NCBI RefSeq assembly: GCF_016595505.1
Contig: NZ_JAENIL010000003.1
Location: 1 to 64,000 of the forward strand
DNA: 64,000 nt
From: Pelagicoccus mobilis
GTDB lineage: Bacteria > Verrucomicrobiota > Verrucomicrobiia > Opitutales > Opitutaceae
Direction: 5' to 3'
Numbering within the stretch: position 1 is the first letter of the stretch; every line of letters starts with the position of its first letter. The notes beneath the pieces were generated by a model. That model made no database searches, was not told the DNA's origin, and saw only the letters and a program-made list of their open reading frames with translations. This document shows positions 17,482-26,458 of the stretch, in pieces. A program made the position numbers and the translations under genes.

Positions 17482-19131
17482 CTAAACTAGGAGGCTGTCC
17501 GTGCGGGAATCAACGTTTTTGAGAGTGGGGGCTTCGTCGCCTCGTTCCTGGTAGTCTAGGTAGGAGAAGTCGGCTGCGGCGAAGCTTCCGGTCATGTCTT
17601 GGCAGCAGAGCCCGATGAAGGCTCCGGTGAAGTTCTCGTGAGCTCCCGCGGCTTCGTCGGAGAGGAAGGAGGAGTCGAACACGCGCCCGACGGGGCGCCA
17701 GGTTTCGCCGTCCAGGCTGTAGGCGAGTCGTAGGTCGTCGTAGTTGACGATGGCTCTGAGGTGCACGGGACCGTTCTCTGGCAGGGCGATGGGCTCGATG
17801 GCGATGCGAAAATGGATATCCTTCTCTGCGATTAGTACGGTGAGGGAGCGGCCGAGCTTTTCGTCGTGCGAAAGGGCGGCGTAGATGTAGTTTTGGCTGC
17901 TGTAGTAGTAGACGAGCCCGGCGCGTTGAAGGAAGCTGGTCGGCTGGAAGTCGAGGCAGGTGGTCGCGGTGAAGCGGTGGGCTTGTTGGCGGCGAGCGAT
18001 CATGGATTGCTCCATGCGGGTGCAGAAGGAGAGTTCGCCTTTGAGTCGGAGGTGCCCAGGGCGCTCCGACAGGCTGAGGCGCTTATCGTCGAGCGGAACC
18101 CGGAGGGTTTGGAAGTCGATGTGGAGCTTGTCTTGGTCGAAGGTGTAGTGACGAGAGTTGTCTCGTGGCTTTACCTTGCTGTTGAAGTTCATGGGGATGG
18201 GGGCGTGCTGGTCCGGGTGGTTTTCGCCGTGGTGCATCTGTAGCCAGCCGTCGTCGGTCCAGACTACTTTTTGCAGGGCGGATTCGCGGCCCATGGTACT
18301 GCGTCCGCGTCCGGGGATGGGGCGGCTGCAGAGGTGGGCGAGGAACCACTCGCCTTCCTGAGTCTCTACGATGGAAGCGTGTCCGGCGCGCTTGAGGACG
18401 CTGTCGTGTTTCCCGCGGGAGGTGAGGATAGGGTTGTGCGGGCATACCTCGTACGGGCCTTCGATCTTTTCGGAGCGGCAAAGGGTGACCGCGTGGTCCC
18501 AGCCGGTTCCGCCTTCGGCTGTCATCAGGTAGTAGTATCCGTTGATGTGATACAGATGTGGACCTTCGGTGCAGCCGAGTTCCGTGCCGTTGAAAATGGT
18601 GCGGGCTTCTCCGACGAGTTGTTTCGATTCGTGATCGTACTCCTGAAGGCGGATTGCGTGGAAGGGGTTGTTGCCGGGGCGATCGTCCCAAATGAGCCAA
18701 AGGAGGTATTTCTTGCCGGTAGTGGGGTCGTGGAAGAGGGATTGGTCGAAGCCGCTCACGTTTAGGTGAATCGGGTCGGACCAGTCGCCGTCGATCTTAT
18801 CGCAGGTGACGATGTAGTTGCGGCTGGCTTTGAAGTTACCGCGGAGCTCTTTGACGTCGCTGTAGACGAGAAAGAACTCGCCGTCGCAGTAGCTGAGGCA
18901 GGGGGCCCATACGCCGCCGGAGTCGGGACCGCCCAGCATATCGAGTTGGGAGCGGCGGTTGAGAGGGCGGTAGATGAGCTCCCAGTTTACGAGATCCTTG
19001 GAGTGGTGGATTTGTACTCCGGGGAACCATTCGAAGGTGGAGGTGGCGACGTAGTAGTCGTCTTCGACTCTTAGAATAGAGGGGTCTGGATTGAAGCCGG
19101 GGAGAAAGGGGTTCTGGTGAGTGGAGCTCAT
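17482..19131 (-). CDS. GH43 beta-xylosidase/arabinofuranosidase
   Basis: Glycoside hydrolase family 43 five-blade propeller with a C-terminal beta-sandwich (XylB type). The catalytic base aspartate is in NPFLPGFNPDPSIL. The second conserved aspartate is likely in the LDMLGGPDSGGVWAPCL region and the acid glutamate is in ELGCTEGPHLY. The ATG at 19131 starts the typical N-terminus (MSSTHQNPFLPGFNPDPS). No signal peptide is seen, so it acts on imported oligosaccharides. The C-terminal half (YYYSSQNYIYAALS... DGETWRPVG) matches the GH43 C2 domain. Cotranscribed with a LacI regulator and divergent from a TonB receptor. Confidence 0.9.
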   Translation of the reverse strand: MSSTHQNPFLPGFNPDPSILRVEDDYYVATSTFEWFPGVQIHHSKDLVNWELIYRPLNRRSQLDMLGGPDSGGVWAPCLSYCDGEFFLVYSDVKELRGNFKASRNYIVTCDKIDGDWSDPIHLNVSGFDQSLFHDPTTGKKYLLWLIWDDRPGNNPFHAIRLQEYDHESKQLVGEARTIFNGTELGCTEGPHLYHINGYYYLMTAEGGTGWDHAVTLCRSEKIEGPYEVCPHNPILTSRGKHDSVLKRAGHASIVETQEGEWFLAHLCSRPIPGRGRSTMGRESALQKVVWTDDGWLQMHHGENHPDQHAPIPMNFNSKVKPRDNSRHYTFDQDKLHIDFQTLRVPLDDKRLSLSERPGHLRLKGELSFCTRMEQSMIARRQQAHRFTATTCLDFQPTSFLQRAGLVYYYSSQNYIYAALSHDEKLGRSLTVLIAEKDIHFRIAIEPIALPENGPVHLRAIVNYDDLRLAYSLDGETWRPVGRVFDSSFLSDEAAGAHENFTGAFIGLCCQDMTGSFAAADFSYLDYQERGDEAPTLKNVDSRTDSLLV

Positions 19132-19164
19132 ATGTCGCAGGGGTGAGTGTGAAATTTTAAAAGG

Positions 19165-19180
19165 TGCACAGAGTTGCACT
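19165..19180. promoter_or_regulatory. TGCACA direct-repeat site (GH43 promoter)
   Basis: TGCACA-GAGT-TGCACT: two half-sites with a 10-bp period, 34 bp upstream of the GH43 start. The same arrangement recurs at 19267, 27248 and 28287. Confidence 0.5.
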
Positions 19181-19252
19181 GTAATGTGCTATGCTATTCT
19201 CTAACCTCTCATAGATAGGTTTGTAAACGTAGATTTCACGTGTACATAAAAG

Positions 19253-19287
19253 TGTGCAATAAAAAATGCACAAAGATGCACAAAAAG
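19253..19287. promoter_or_regulatory. TGCACA direct-repeat site (TonB receptor/GH43 intergenic)
   Basis: TGCACA-AAGA-TGCACA at 19267-19282 repeats with a 10-bp period. In addition TGTGCA at 19253-19258 forms an inverted repeat with TGCACA at 19267-19272. It lies between the divergent GH43 and TonB receptor genes, and its core AATGCACAAAGATGCAC is identical to that at 27246-27262. The nearby tract of nine C bases at 19362-19370 lies in the receptor leader. Confidence 0.6.
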
Positions 19288-19467
19288 CTTGTGAAATTCG
19301 TTTGAGCGCTGGATATGTATTTTCAGATCGCAGCGCCGTGGACTGATTTGGCGACTGCTTACCCCCCCCCTGAAACTAGAAACTGATAGCTGCCGTTGCG
19401 GCCGTGATTTTGTCGGATTTGTTGTCTGAAAGACCCCTGCAATCTGACGCCGCACCAGACCAGGCTT

Positions 19468-22422
19468 ATGAAAAATACAACTACCAAACCTGCGAGCGCG
19501 CTTAAGTGTGTCGCGCTTTTTTCCGCCCCCTTCCTTATGCTTGGCGGAAATCTCTCCGCTCAAGACGAGGACGAAGTCTATGAGCTGTCGCCTTTCCATG
19601 TGGATGGAAGCGATGATTCGGGTTACCGTGCTACGAACTCCATCTCCGGCACGCGCATCAACATGGCGATCAAGGATACTCCGATGCCTTTGGAGGTCGT
19701 GACTCGCCAGTTTATGGAAGATACGGGCGCGACTGATTTGCGTGAAGCGCTGAAGTACAGCTCCGGCGTGATTCTCGAGTCGCAGAACGACTTGGCGAGC
19801 CGCGGTCCTTCCGCGTATCAAGGTCCTGGCGGTGTTAATAATCCGGAGGGCGCGACTGCGAACATGAACGGCGTGCAGTTGAAGCTGCGCGGATTTGTGA
19901 CGAATAACTCTTTGCGTGATGGCTTCCTTCGCCAGAACTCGACCGATTCGGTGAACATCGAGCGTGTTGAGGTTGTGCGTGGTCCGGCTGCATTGCTCTA
20001 CGGAACCGGCAATTTTGGTGGTGTAGTTAATTACATGGTACGCCGCCCGTCGGCCGTGAGTTCCAACTCGTTCGACGTGACTGTGGGCACGGACGAGTTG
20101 ATGCGTGGAACGTTTGATTCAACCGGCGCCTTGTCGGAAGATGGAAAGGTGGCCTACCGGATTTCTGGCGCTTTGCAGTCTTCTGCTGATCACACGGATT
20201 ACTTCGAGCAGGACCACTTCTTCGTGACGCCTGCGGTCGTGTGGAATCCTACGGAAAAGACTGAGATCTACTTTGACGCTGAATATGGCGAGCAAAACCT
20301 TAGCGGCATCGGCGCGCGACGTCTTCGCTCGGTGGCTAATGTTGGAATCAACAACGACCAAAACGAGCATAGCGGTTTCTACACGCCGATTGGTGCGGAT
20401 CCGAGAGAAGTCCGTATTACGGGGCCGGATACCTATTTCGATAGCCAGTCTAGCAACTTCCTAGCGAAGGTGACGCACGAGTTTTTTGAGGGCGTGAACT
20501 TCCTCGCTGGCTACAACTACTCGACTCACGATACGCAGCAGCGCGATATTGCGGCTCAGCTGTTTACCAACCTCGGTCCGGTCGAGTTGCAGGAGACGAT
20601 TGAGCTTCAGCCGATCGAGCCAGGCAAGGCGAGCGCGAACGACAACGTTCAGACGGGCGAGGTGCCAAACTCCATTGCTCAGTACCTGTGGAGCCGTAAC
20701 GAAGACGACAATACGCGTCATCAGTATCGTGCGGAGCTGGCGTTGCGTAAGCAGCTTCTCGAAAACGGTTCAGAGTGGCTGCGTTTCGACAATCAGATCT
20801 TGATTGGTTTCTCCTACCTCAAGCACGAAAAGAACTCCTCCTCTTGGATTACTAATCCTGGCGAGTTCAATTACCGCGCTCCTAACGATCTGACGCCTCT
20901 ACGCTTCGACGTGCAGGGCGACGGAAGCCCGACTGCAGGTCTGTTTCATAACAACACCAGCTACTCGGAAGCGGTTAACGAAGGTACTTATGTGAGCTAC
21001 CTTGGCAGTTTTCTGAATGATCGCTTGAAGGTCATGGTGGGCGCTCGTCGTGACAAGAACGACACTTTGAATACGAATACTGGACGTAACGCTCCCGGGG
21101 ATCCATTTACGACGAACACTACGATCGGAGAAACTCAGAAGGATGACACGAACCAGTATGGTGTAAGCTTTAAGGTTACCGACAATGTTTCGATCTTTGC
21201 TTTGGAGTCGGAGGGCTTGCAGCCAAACTTCTCCGGTCAGGTTTTGCCGGATACAGGTGCTCCAGCGGGTGCAAGCTTTGCGAAGAGCGAGGAGATCGGT
21301 TTGAAGTTCGACTTCCTGGACGGCAAGATTTCCGGTACGGTGAGCAAGTACAAGATCGAGAAGGTCGGTTTTGTAGGAGCTCCATGGTTCTCGCCTGTAA
21401 CTCTGGGCAACCCACGCTTCGACCCAAGCAAGGACATCGTCTATAACGTTTCCAACTGGACGCCATCTCAAGCTGAAGGCGGATCGAATGGAGGTTCTGG
21501 CAAGCTCGACTCAGGCGCTCCTTACGATGCTTGGTTGGCTGGTGTTGATTCCGGAGCCATCTTCCAATCCAGCGAAGGAAACGGCAGCCCAACATGGTAT
21601 GTGAACGCAAGCATGCCCGATGGTGCCGCTTATCTCGACGCGGGATTTGCTGCTAACGCGATCGATCCGGGCAACTGGGCAGGATTCCTTTACCAAGGCG
21701 AATCAGGCGATTCTCTCGTGAATAATGCGACGATGGATACAATGGCGTTCCACGGTAACGGCTCCAACAATGCGACGATCTTGCAGACCGACGAGTCCAA
21801 GGGTTGGGATGCTCAGATCCTGTATAGTGTGAACGAGAACCTGCAGTTGCTTGCGAATGCGGCGATCACTGAAGTCGAGCGTGTTAACTTCGGTCAGTGG
21901 ATGGCGTATCCACACCGTGAGGACCGTTGGGCAGTCTGGAATTACGACAACGCCTCATGGGGTACCTTCAACTTCCCGCGTGAAGACATCTGGGGCGACC
22001 CTGGAACGCCGGGTGGTCTTGGCCCTGCAACTGAGACGCGTACTGGCGAAGGTCAGCTTGCGGGTGATGACACTCCAAAATACCGTTTCGACTTCTGGGG
22101 CAGCTACAAGTTCACCGACGGTAAGCTGAAGGGCACCACAGTCGGCCTCGGTGGCTACTACGAGTCTAAGCGCGAGTACATCTCTGGGGTTACCCGTGGA
22201 TCTGGTCAGAACATCTTCGATGAGGACGGACGCGCTTTGGTGCTCTACACTGATCCTCGTCACAACATCGACGCGATGATTCGCTACGATTGGCTCACGA
22301 AGAGCGATCAGCCGCAGCATGTTCAGTTGAACGTCACGAACCTTCTCAATGATCGTGATCTTTACGGCTTGATCTATTCCGCTCCGTTGAGCGCGAAGAT
22401 TTCCTACGGTCGCGATTTCTAG
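19468..22422 (+). CDS. TonB-dependent outer-membrane receptor
   Basis: 984-residue beta-barrel receptor, presumably importing a glycan oligomer. A signal peptide (MKNTTTKPASALKCVALFSAPFLMLGGNLSAQ) is followed by the short Opitutales-type leader DEVYELSPFHVDG. The plug domain follows (TRINMAIKDTPMPLEVVTRQFMEDTG..., NIERVEVVRGPAALLYGTGNFGGVVNYM). The barrel ends in an aromatic residue (SYGRDF). It lies opposite GH43 and upstream of a GH26-like enzyme, consistent with a xylan or mannan utilisation locus. There is no SusD partner, as usual outside Bacteroidota. Confidence 0.92.
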   Translation: MKNTTTKPASALKCVALFSAPFLMLGGNLSAQDEDEVYELSPFHVDGSDDSGYRATNSISGTRINMAIKDTPMPLEVVTRQFMEDTGATDLREALKYSSGVILESQNDLASRGPSAYQGPGGVNNPEGATANMNGVQLKLRGFVTNNSLRDGFLRQNSTDSVNIERVEVVRGPAALLYGTGNFGGVVNYMVRRPSAVSSNSFDVTVGTDELMRGTFDSTGALSEDGKVAYRISGALQSSADHTDYFEQDHFFVTPAVVWNPTEKTEIYFDAEYGEQNLSGIGARRLRSVANVGINNDQNEHSGFYTPIGADPREVRITGPDTYFDSQSSNFLAKVTHEFFEGVNFLAGYNYSTHDTQQRDIAAQLFTNLGPVELQETIELQPIEPGKASANDNVQTGEVPNSIAQYLWSRNEDDNTRHQYRAELALRKQLLENGSEWLRFDNQILIGFSYLKHEKNSSSWITNPGEFNYRAPNDLTPLRFDVQGDGSPTAGLFHNNTSYSEAVNEGTYVSYLGSFLNDRLKVMVGARRDKNDTLNTNTGRNAPGDPFTTNTTIGETQKDDTNQYGVSFKVTDNVSIFALESEGLQPNFSGQVLPDTGAPAGASFAKSEEIGLKFDFLDGKISGTVSKYKIEKVGFVGAPWFSPVTLGNPRFDPSKDIVYNVSNWTPSQAEGGSNGGSGKLDSGAPYDAWLAGVDSGAIFQSSEGNGSPTWYVNASMPDGAAYLDAGFAANAIDPGNWAGFLYQGESGDSLVNNATMDTMAFHGNGSNNATILQTDESKGWDAQILYSVNENLQLLANAAITEVERVNFGQWMAYPHREDRWAVWNYDNASWGTFNFPREDIWGDPGTPGGLGPATETRTGEGQLAGDDTPKYRFDFWGSYKFTDGKLKGTTVGLGGYYESKREYISGVTRGSGQNIFDEDGRALVLYTDPRHNIDAMIRYDWLTKSDQPQHVQLNVTNLLNDRDLYGLIYSAPLSAKISYGRDF

Positions 22423-22455
22423 GCTGTTGATGTAGTTTATTGAACTGAGATTTGG

Positions 22456-22488
22456 GTGGGTCCGTCGCTAGTCGACGGGCCCACTTTA
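22456..22488 (+). terminator. Rho-independent terminator of TonB receptor
   Basis: Stem GTGGGTCCGTCG (22456-22467) pairs with CGACGGGCCCAC (22473-22484) with one G-U pair, followed by TTTA. It is 33 bp after the receptor stop. Confidence 0.75.
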
Positions 22489-22528
22489 TGAATACATAAA
22501 CGATTTCGTCCCAAACCTTTTTGGATTT

Positions 22529-23524
22529 ATGAAAAAGACTTTGATTACGACCTTTGGGGTGGGGGCTTTTCTCGCTGCCTGTTCAATCGCGCAAGATGAC
22601 TTCGCGCCGAGAAAGAACTTTGGCGCCCTCTACGAGCCAGTGGATACGGTTTTGCACGGAGGCGGCCAGGACCCAGCTGGTTTTTTGGAATATGCGGAAG
22701 CTCTTGGCGAGAATCGCTATCCGGTAGCCTGGATGACGTACATAAGCCTGAGTCACTCTCCGGAGCGTATCCTGGAGTGGGGCCGTGGCGTAAAGCGAGA
22801 TTTGGATGCGACAGGGAAGGATGGCTTGATGCCGCAGGTCGGCTTAAACATGACCGGTGGCCTTGATGATGGGACTGGACTAGATGTCGCGATCGCTCGC
22901 GGTGACTACGATGCTCAGATTAAGGCGTTTTGCGATGCTTTGGAGCTGATTGGTCGTCCTTCGTTTGTCCGGATTGGCTACGAGTTCGAGGGGGGGTGGA
23001 ACAACTATTCGGAGAAAGGGTTTATCGGTAGTTGGATACGAATTACAAAGACAATGCGGGAAAGGGAGCTGCCTGTTGCGACCGTCTGGTGTTCTGCTGG
23101 GGGATCGGCGGGGCCTCGTCCGATCGAAGAGGTTTTTGCGTTCTATCCTGGTGACGAGTGGGTCGATTGGTGGGGTGTGGATGTTTTTTCCGCAAATGAG
23201 ATTCCGATGCCGTGGATTGCCGATTTCTGTGATTTGGCGGGCGAGCACGAGATGCCGGTCATGTTGGGAGAAGTAACTCCCCGCTATGTGGGGGTGCTCG
23301 ATGGGCAAGAGGATTGGGACGAATGGTTTGGCCCATTCTTCGAGATGATTCGGGACAATCCGGAGATTAAATCCTTCTGTTACATCAATTGGGAGTGGGC
23401 GTACTGGTCCGAAAAGCTGGGGTTCCAGTGGTATGATTGGGGTGATTGTCGTATCCAGAAAAATGAGACGGTTTTAGAGAATTACCGTCGAGAAATGGAT
23501 CGTCCCTTGTATCAGCATTTGTGA
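22529..23524 (+). CDS. Secreted GH26-like glycoside hydrolase
   Basis: 331-residue exported enzyme with a signal peptide (MKKTLITTFGVGAFLAACSIAQ). Clan GH-A features resemble GH26 mannanases. The acid/base glutamate is likely in RIGYEFEGGWNNY (compare R-x-x-H-E-x-x-G-x-W). The nucleophile glutamate is likely in MPVMLGEVTPRYVG. An aromatic C-terminal strand reads SFCYINWEWAYW. The usual His before the acid/base Glu is replaced by Tyr, so assignment to GH26 proper is tentative. It follows the TonB receptor with its own terminator between, hence probably its own promoter. Confidence 0.65.
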   Translation: MKKTLITTFGVGAFLAACSIAQDDFAPRKNFGALYEPVDTVLHGGGQDPAGFLEYAEALGENRYPVAWMTYISLSHSPERILEWGRGVKRDLDATGKDGLMPQVGLNMTGGLDDGTGLDVAIARGDYDAQIKAFCDALELIGRPSFVRIGYEFEGGWNNYSEKGFIGSWIRITKTMRERELPVATVWCSAGGSAGPRPIEEVFAFYPGDEWVDWWGVDVFSANEIPMPWIADFCDLAGEHEMPVMLGEVTPRYVGVLDGQEDWDEWFGPFFEMIRDNPEIKSFCYINWEWAYWSEKLGFQWYDWGDCRIQKNETVLENYRREMDRPLYQHL

Positions 23525-23552
23525 TTCTTCAATCGTATGATTGATGATGGGT

Positions 23553-23577
23553 GGGCAAGCTTCGGCTCGCCCTTTTT
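23553..23577 (+). terminator. Terminator after GH26-like gene
   Basis: GGGCAAGC (23553-23560), loop TTCG, GCTCGCCC (23565-23572) and then five T. One mismatch in the stem. Confidence 0.7.
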
Positions 23578-23656
23578 GTTTGGGGAGGTGGTGCGGCTTA
23601 GGTGGATGCAAAAAGCTCTCTGGAGCTATTTTCTTTTGTTCGGTCGTAGCTTGAAT

Positions 23657-23832
23657 GTCGCCTCAGCGCGGCGACCTACAGAAATATTGGCTTCATTGTC
23701 TGTAGGTCCGGGCGTTGACCGGACATATCCTACTTGCGTTTGTGCGTGTATCTAAATGATACACGATCCCGTTTCCGACCTGGAGCGGTGGTTCTTGCGT
23801 TCTGGTCGCGGGCTAAAGCGCCGCGCTACAGG
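23657..23832. repeat. REP hairpin cluster
   Basis: Fills most of the 288-bp gap between convergent genes. It includes a minus-oriented copy (stem GTCGCC/GGCGAC, then CTACA, 23657-23680) and a plus-oriented copy starting GTAG at 23702 with a GGTCCGG/CCGGAC stem. A third, minus-oriented copy occupies about 23805-23832 (CGCGGGCTAAAGCG then CCGCGCTACA). The third overlaps the 3' end of the dehydrogenase gene. A close relative lies at 34967-34999. Confidence 0.75.
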
Positions 23833-24811
23833 GTTGCAGGCTTCCTGCCATTTTTCGTAGCTGCTCGATTTGGAGTTGGAACGCCATGCTGGTCGAGTGG
23901 GGGACGATCTTGGAGGTTTTCTTTCCTTCGAGTATGTCTTGGCTGACTGCTTCGACTTCGTAGTGGAAGCCTAAGCTTTCACGTTTGTCGTCGAACTCAT
24001 CGACGAGGGTGTCGAGCTCGTAGAGAAGGCAGCGGTTGGCTCTCCATGTATCCGGAATCGCGATATATCCGTCTTCGCCGATTATGTAGGTCCAGTTTTG
24101 CAGCTTGCACCGGAATGAGGAGGCAAGGTTTGCGTAGCGGTCTCCCGGGTAGGTGAAAAGGGTTGTGGTGTCGTCCTCCACGCCGTTGGGGGCGAGATGG
24201 GATTGTTGGTCGACGTTTATGGGGTCTTCGCCGAAGAACAAGCGGGCGAGGGCGATGGGGTAGATGCCCATCTCGAGCAAGGTGCCGCCTCCAAGCGTCG
24301 CGTTGTATTCTCGTTTGTCTGGAGAGTAGGGAAGTTGTGGATACCCGAAGTCGCTTTTTACGTGAAGGAGTTTTCCGATGCGGCCTGTGTCGACCCATTG
24401 CTTCGCTTTCTGCACAGCGGGTAGGAAGTAGGTCCACATGCCTTCCATGAGATAGGAGTCGGTTTGTGCGGCGATAGCGGTGAGCTGTTCAAGCTCCGAG
24501 GGGGAGGTGGTTATTGGTTTTTCGCAAAGCACTGCCTTGCCGGCTCTCATTGCTTCTGTGGCTTGCTCTAAGTGAAGAGAGTGTGGCGTGGCGATGTAGA
24601 CGGCGTCTACGCTAGGATCTTGGAAGAGGGCATTGTAGCTGTCGTATGCGTGCGTTGCTCCGTATCTTTGAGCGAAGGCGTCCGCCTTGTCTCCGTCTCG
24701 AGCGGCGACCGCTTGCAAGCTGGCGTTGGTGGTGAATGGGATGTCTTGGGCGAAGGAATTCGCGATGCGACCCAGTCCGATTATTCCCCAGCGGATGTGT
24801 TGTTTGTTCAT
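23813..24811 (-). CDS. Gfo/Idh/MocA-family oxidoreductase
   Basis: NAD(P)-dependent sugar dehydrogenase family. The Rossmann fingerprint is at the N-terminus (IRWGIIGLGRIANSFAQD) and the family lysine is in VLCEKPITTSPSEL. It then has the GGGTLLEMGIYPIALARLFFG substrate-domain motif with histidine/aspartate neighbours. The ATG at 24811 overlaps the upstream MFS stop as ATGA. The last five codons (CSAAL) are encoded by a REP repeat that also supplies the TAG stop, so the native tail has been replaced. Likely oxidises or epimerises a sugar brought in by the adjacent porter. Confidence 0.88.
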   Translation of the reverse strand: MNKQHIRWGIIGLGRIANSFAQDIPFTTNASLQAVAARDGDKADAFAQRYGATHAYDSYNALFQDPSVDAVYIATPHSLHLEQATEAMRAGKAVLCEKPITTSPSELEQLTAIAAQTDSYLMEGMWTYFLPAVQKAKQWVDTGRIGKLLHVKSDFGYPQLPYSPDKREYNATLGGGTLLEMGIYPIALARLFFGEDPINVDQQSHLAPNGVEDDTTTLFTYPGDRYANLASSFRCKLQNWTYIIGEDGYIAIPDTWRANRCLLYELDTLVDEFDDKRESLGFHYEVEAVSQDILEGKKTSKIVPHSTSMAFQLQIEQLRKMAGSLQPCSAAL

Positions 24812-26367
24812 GGGCGTGCGAGGTCGTGTTCGAGTGATTCGAGGGATTTGCCTTTGGTTTCGGGCAGGAGCGCGGCGACTAGGAATAGGAAGAATAGGGC
24901 GAAGCTGCCGTAGATGAGGAAGGTGGTCGCGGTGCCGAGGGTGTTGAGCTCCCAGGGGAAGACGAGTTGCACGACGTAGCTTACGGCGCTGTTCACGAGT
25001 CCGACGAAAGAGATTGCGATGCCGCGGATGCGGTTCGGGAACATTTCTGAAAAGAGAACCCACATGACCGGTCCAAGTGAGATGGCGAAGGAGGCGACGA
25101 ATCCTAGGATGCCGACGAGCACGAGAGTCGCGTTGATCTCGATGGCTGCTTGAATGAGGGCGCTTTCGTTTTGGGTGAGCTGTTCTGGACCGATGGCGTT
25201 TGAAATGGCTTCTTTGAAGCTAAGGTCACTGTCGAAGGTCTGGCCGATTAAGGGGCTTAAAGCATGAGGAGGAATGCTCTCTGAGAGAGCGGTCGCGTCT
25301 TCCTCGGTGAGTTGGTAAGTCGCTTCCGAGAATCCCCAGCTAGTGAGTAACATGCTTATGAATACGCCCGCTAGTCCGCCTAGAAGCAGGGGGCGTCGAC
25401 CGAACCGATCGATACAGGCCATGGAGACGAGGGTGAAGATGACGTTTATAATTCCTACCCAGATGGCTTGGGTGAATGCGGCGTTGGTTCCGACTCCGCT
25501 TTGCTCGAAAATGGTGGGTGCGTAGAAGTAGATGGCGTTGACGCCGGTGATTTGCTGAGCGATGCCGACGATGACTCCTAGGAGGATGGCGAAACGAACT
25601 TTAGGGGAAAAGAGCTCGATGACGCGTTTGAGAAGAGGCTCCTCTGTTTGAGGGAGGGTATCTCGGATTTCCGTTACTTCAGCATCTACGGTATCAGACT
25701 CGTGGAGACGGGTTAGCACTTTGCGAGCCTCTTCCTCTCGACCTTTTAAAAGTAGCCAACGTGGCGTTTCGGGGAGCGCGAGGAGAAGGAGGAACCAGGC
25801 GAGAGCGGGAAGCGTTTCGAAGCCGAGCATCCAACGCCAGGGGTTGTCGCTTAGTCCGAGTTGGGTGACCCATTGCAGATCTTGCTGGCTTAGGTTTTGG
25901 ATGAGAGAGTTGACGAAATAGGCGGCGGATAGGCCGACTACGATGTTTAGTTGGTTTATGGATACGAGCCGCCCTCTTAGTTTGGCTGGCGATACTTCCG
26001 CTATGTAGATGGGTGCGATCATTAAGGACCCGAAGGCGAGTCCTCCGATAAAGCGTGCAGCGCTGAGGGTTGTGAAGCTGACTGCTAGCGCGGAAGCGAT
26101 TGCCGAGAGGGTGTAGAGGAAAGCGATGATGACGAGGGTGCGTTTGCGCCCGATCTTGTCGCTGAGCGGTCCGGCGCAGAGCGCGGAGATGACGGCCCCG
26201 AGGGTGGGGGCGCTGACGACGAAGCCGGTTTGCCAATCGTTGAGTCCGAACTCTTGGCGGACGTAGCCTACGACGCCCGATATGACGGAGGCGTCGAAGC
26301 CAAAGACGAAGCCTCCGAGGGAGACGATTGAGGCGATGAGAACGGTGTGACGGGTTTGGGGGGACAT
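24808..26367 (-). CDS. MFS sugar porter
   Basis: Sugar:proton symporter of the MFS SP family with twelve predicted helices. Signatures are DASVISGVVGY near the N-terminus, GPLSDKIGRKRTL, RFIGGLAFG, PETPRWLLLKGR and FGRRPLLLGG, with GITGVNAIYFYAPTIFE-type helix 7 residues and a PETKGKSLESLE tail. At about 519 residues it is longer than most because of an extended loop near residues 330-400 (ALSESIPPHALSPLIGQTFDSDL...). It lies between the PhyH-type gene and the Gfo/Idh gene on the same strand and overlaps the latter by 4 bp. Confidence 0.9.
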   Translation of the reverse strand: MSPQTRHTVLIASIVSLGGFVFGFDASVISGVVGYVRQEFGLNDWQTGFVVSAPTLGAVISALCAGPLSDKIGRKRTLVIIAFLYTLSAIASALAVSFTTLSAARFIGGLAFGSLMIAPIYIAEVSPAKLRGRLVSINQLNIVVGLSAAYFVNSLIQNLSQQDLQWVTQLGLSDNPWRWMLGFETLPALAWFLLLLALPETPRWLLLKGREEEARKVLTRLHESDTVDAEVTEIRDTLPQTEEPLLKRVIELFSPKVRFAILLGVIVGIAQQITGVNAIYFYAPTIFEQSGVGTNAAFTQAIWVGIINVIFTLVSMACIDRFGRRPLLLGGLAGVFISMLLTSWGFSEATYQLTEEDATALSESIPPHALSPLIGQTFDSDLSFKEAISNAIGPEQLTQNESALIQAAIEINATLVLVGILGFVASFAISLGPVMWVLFSEMFPNRIRGIAISFVGLVNSAVSYVVQLVFPWELNTLGTATTFLIYGSFALFFLFLVAALLPETKGKSLESLEHDLARP

Positions 26368-26432
26368 GGGGGGAGGAGGCTTAAAGTTGACTCCTAGTGT
26401 TACGAAAAGGGGGCTTGGAGCTGTGAGTGTGC

Positions 26433-26458
26433 GGCGGTCTGGGCCGGACCGCCCTACC
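26433..26458 (-). repeat. REP hairpin supplying a stop codon
   Basis: Stem GGCGGTC (26433-26439) with GACCGCC (26447-26453), then CTACC. The TAG of the minus-strand head is the stop codon of the PhyH-type gene. Confidence 0.8.

Noticed and set aside
19201-19821. 206-codon minus-strand frame across the TonB receptor start
   Set aside because: It spans the promoter, the C9 tract and the antisense of the receptor N-terminus. A chance frame.
24812-25063. Arginine/proline-rich N-terminal extension of the Gfo/Idh protein
   Set aside because: It is an out-of-frame reading of the MFS porter gene. The ATGA overlap at 24808-24811 marks the true start.
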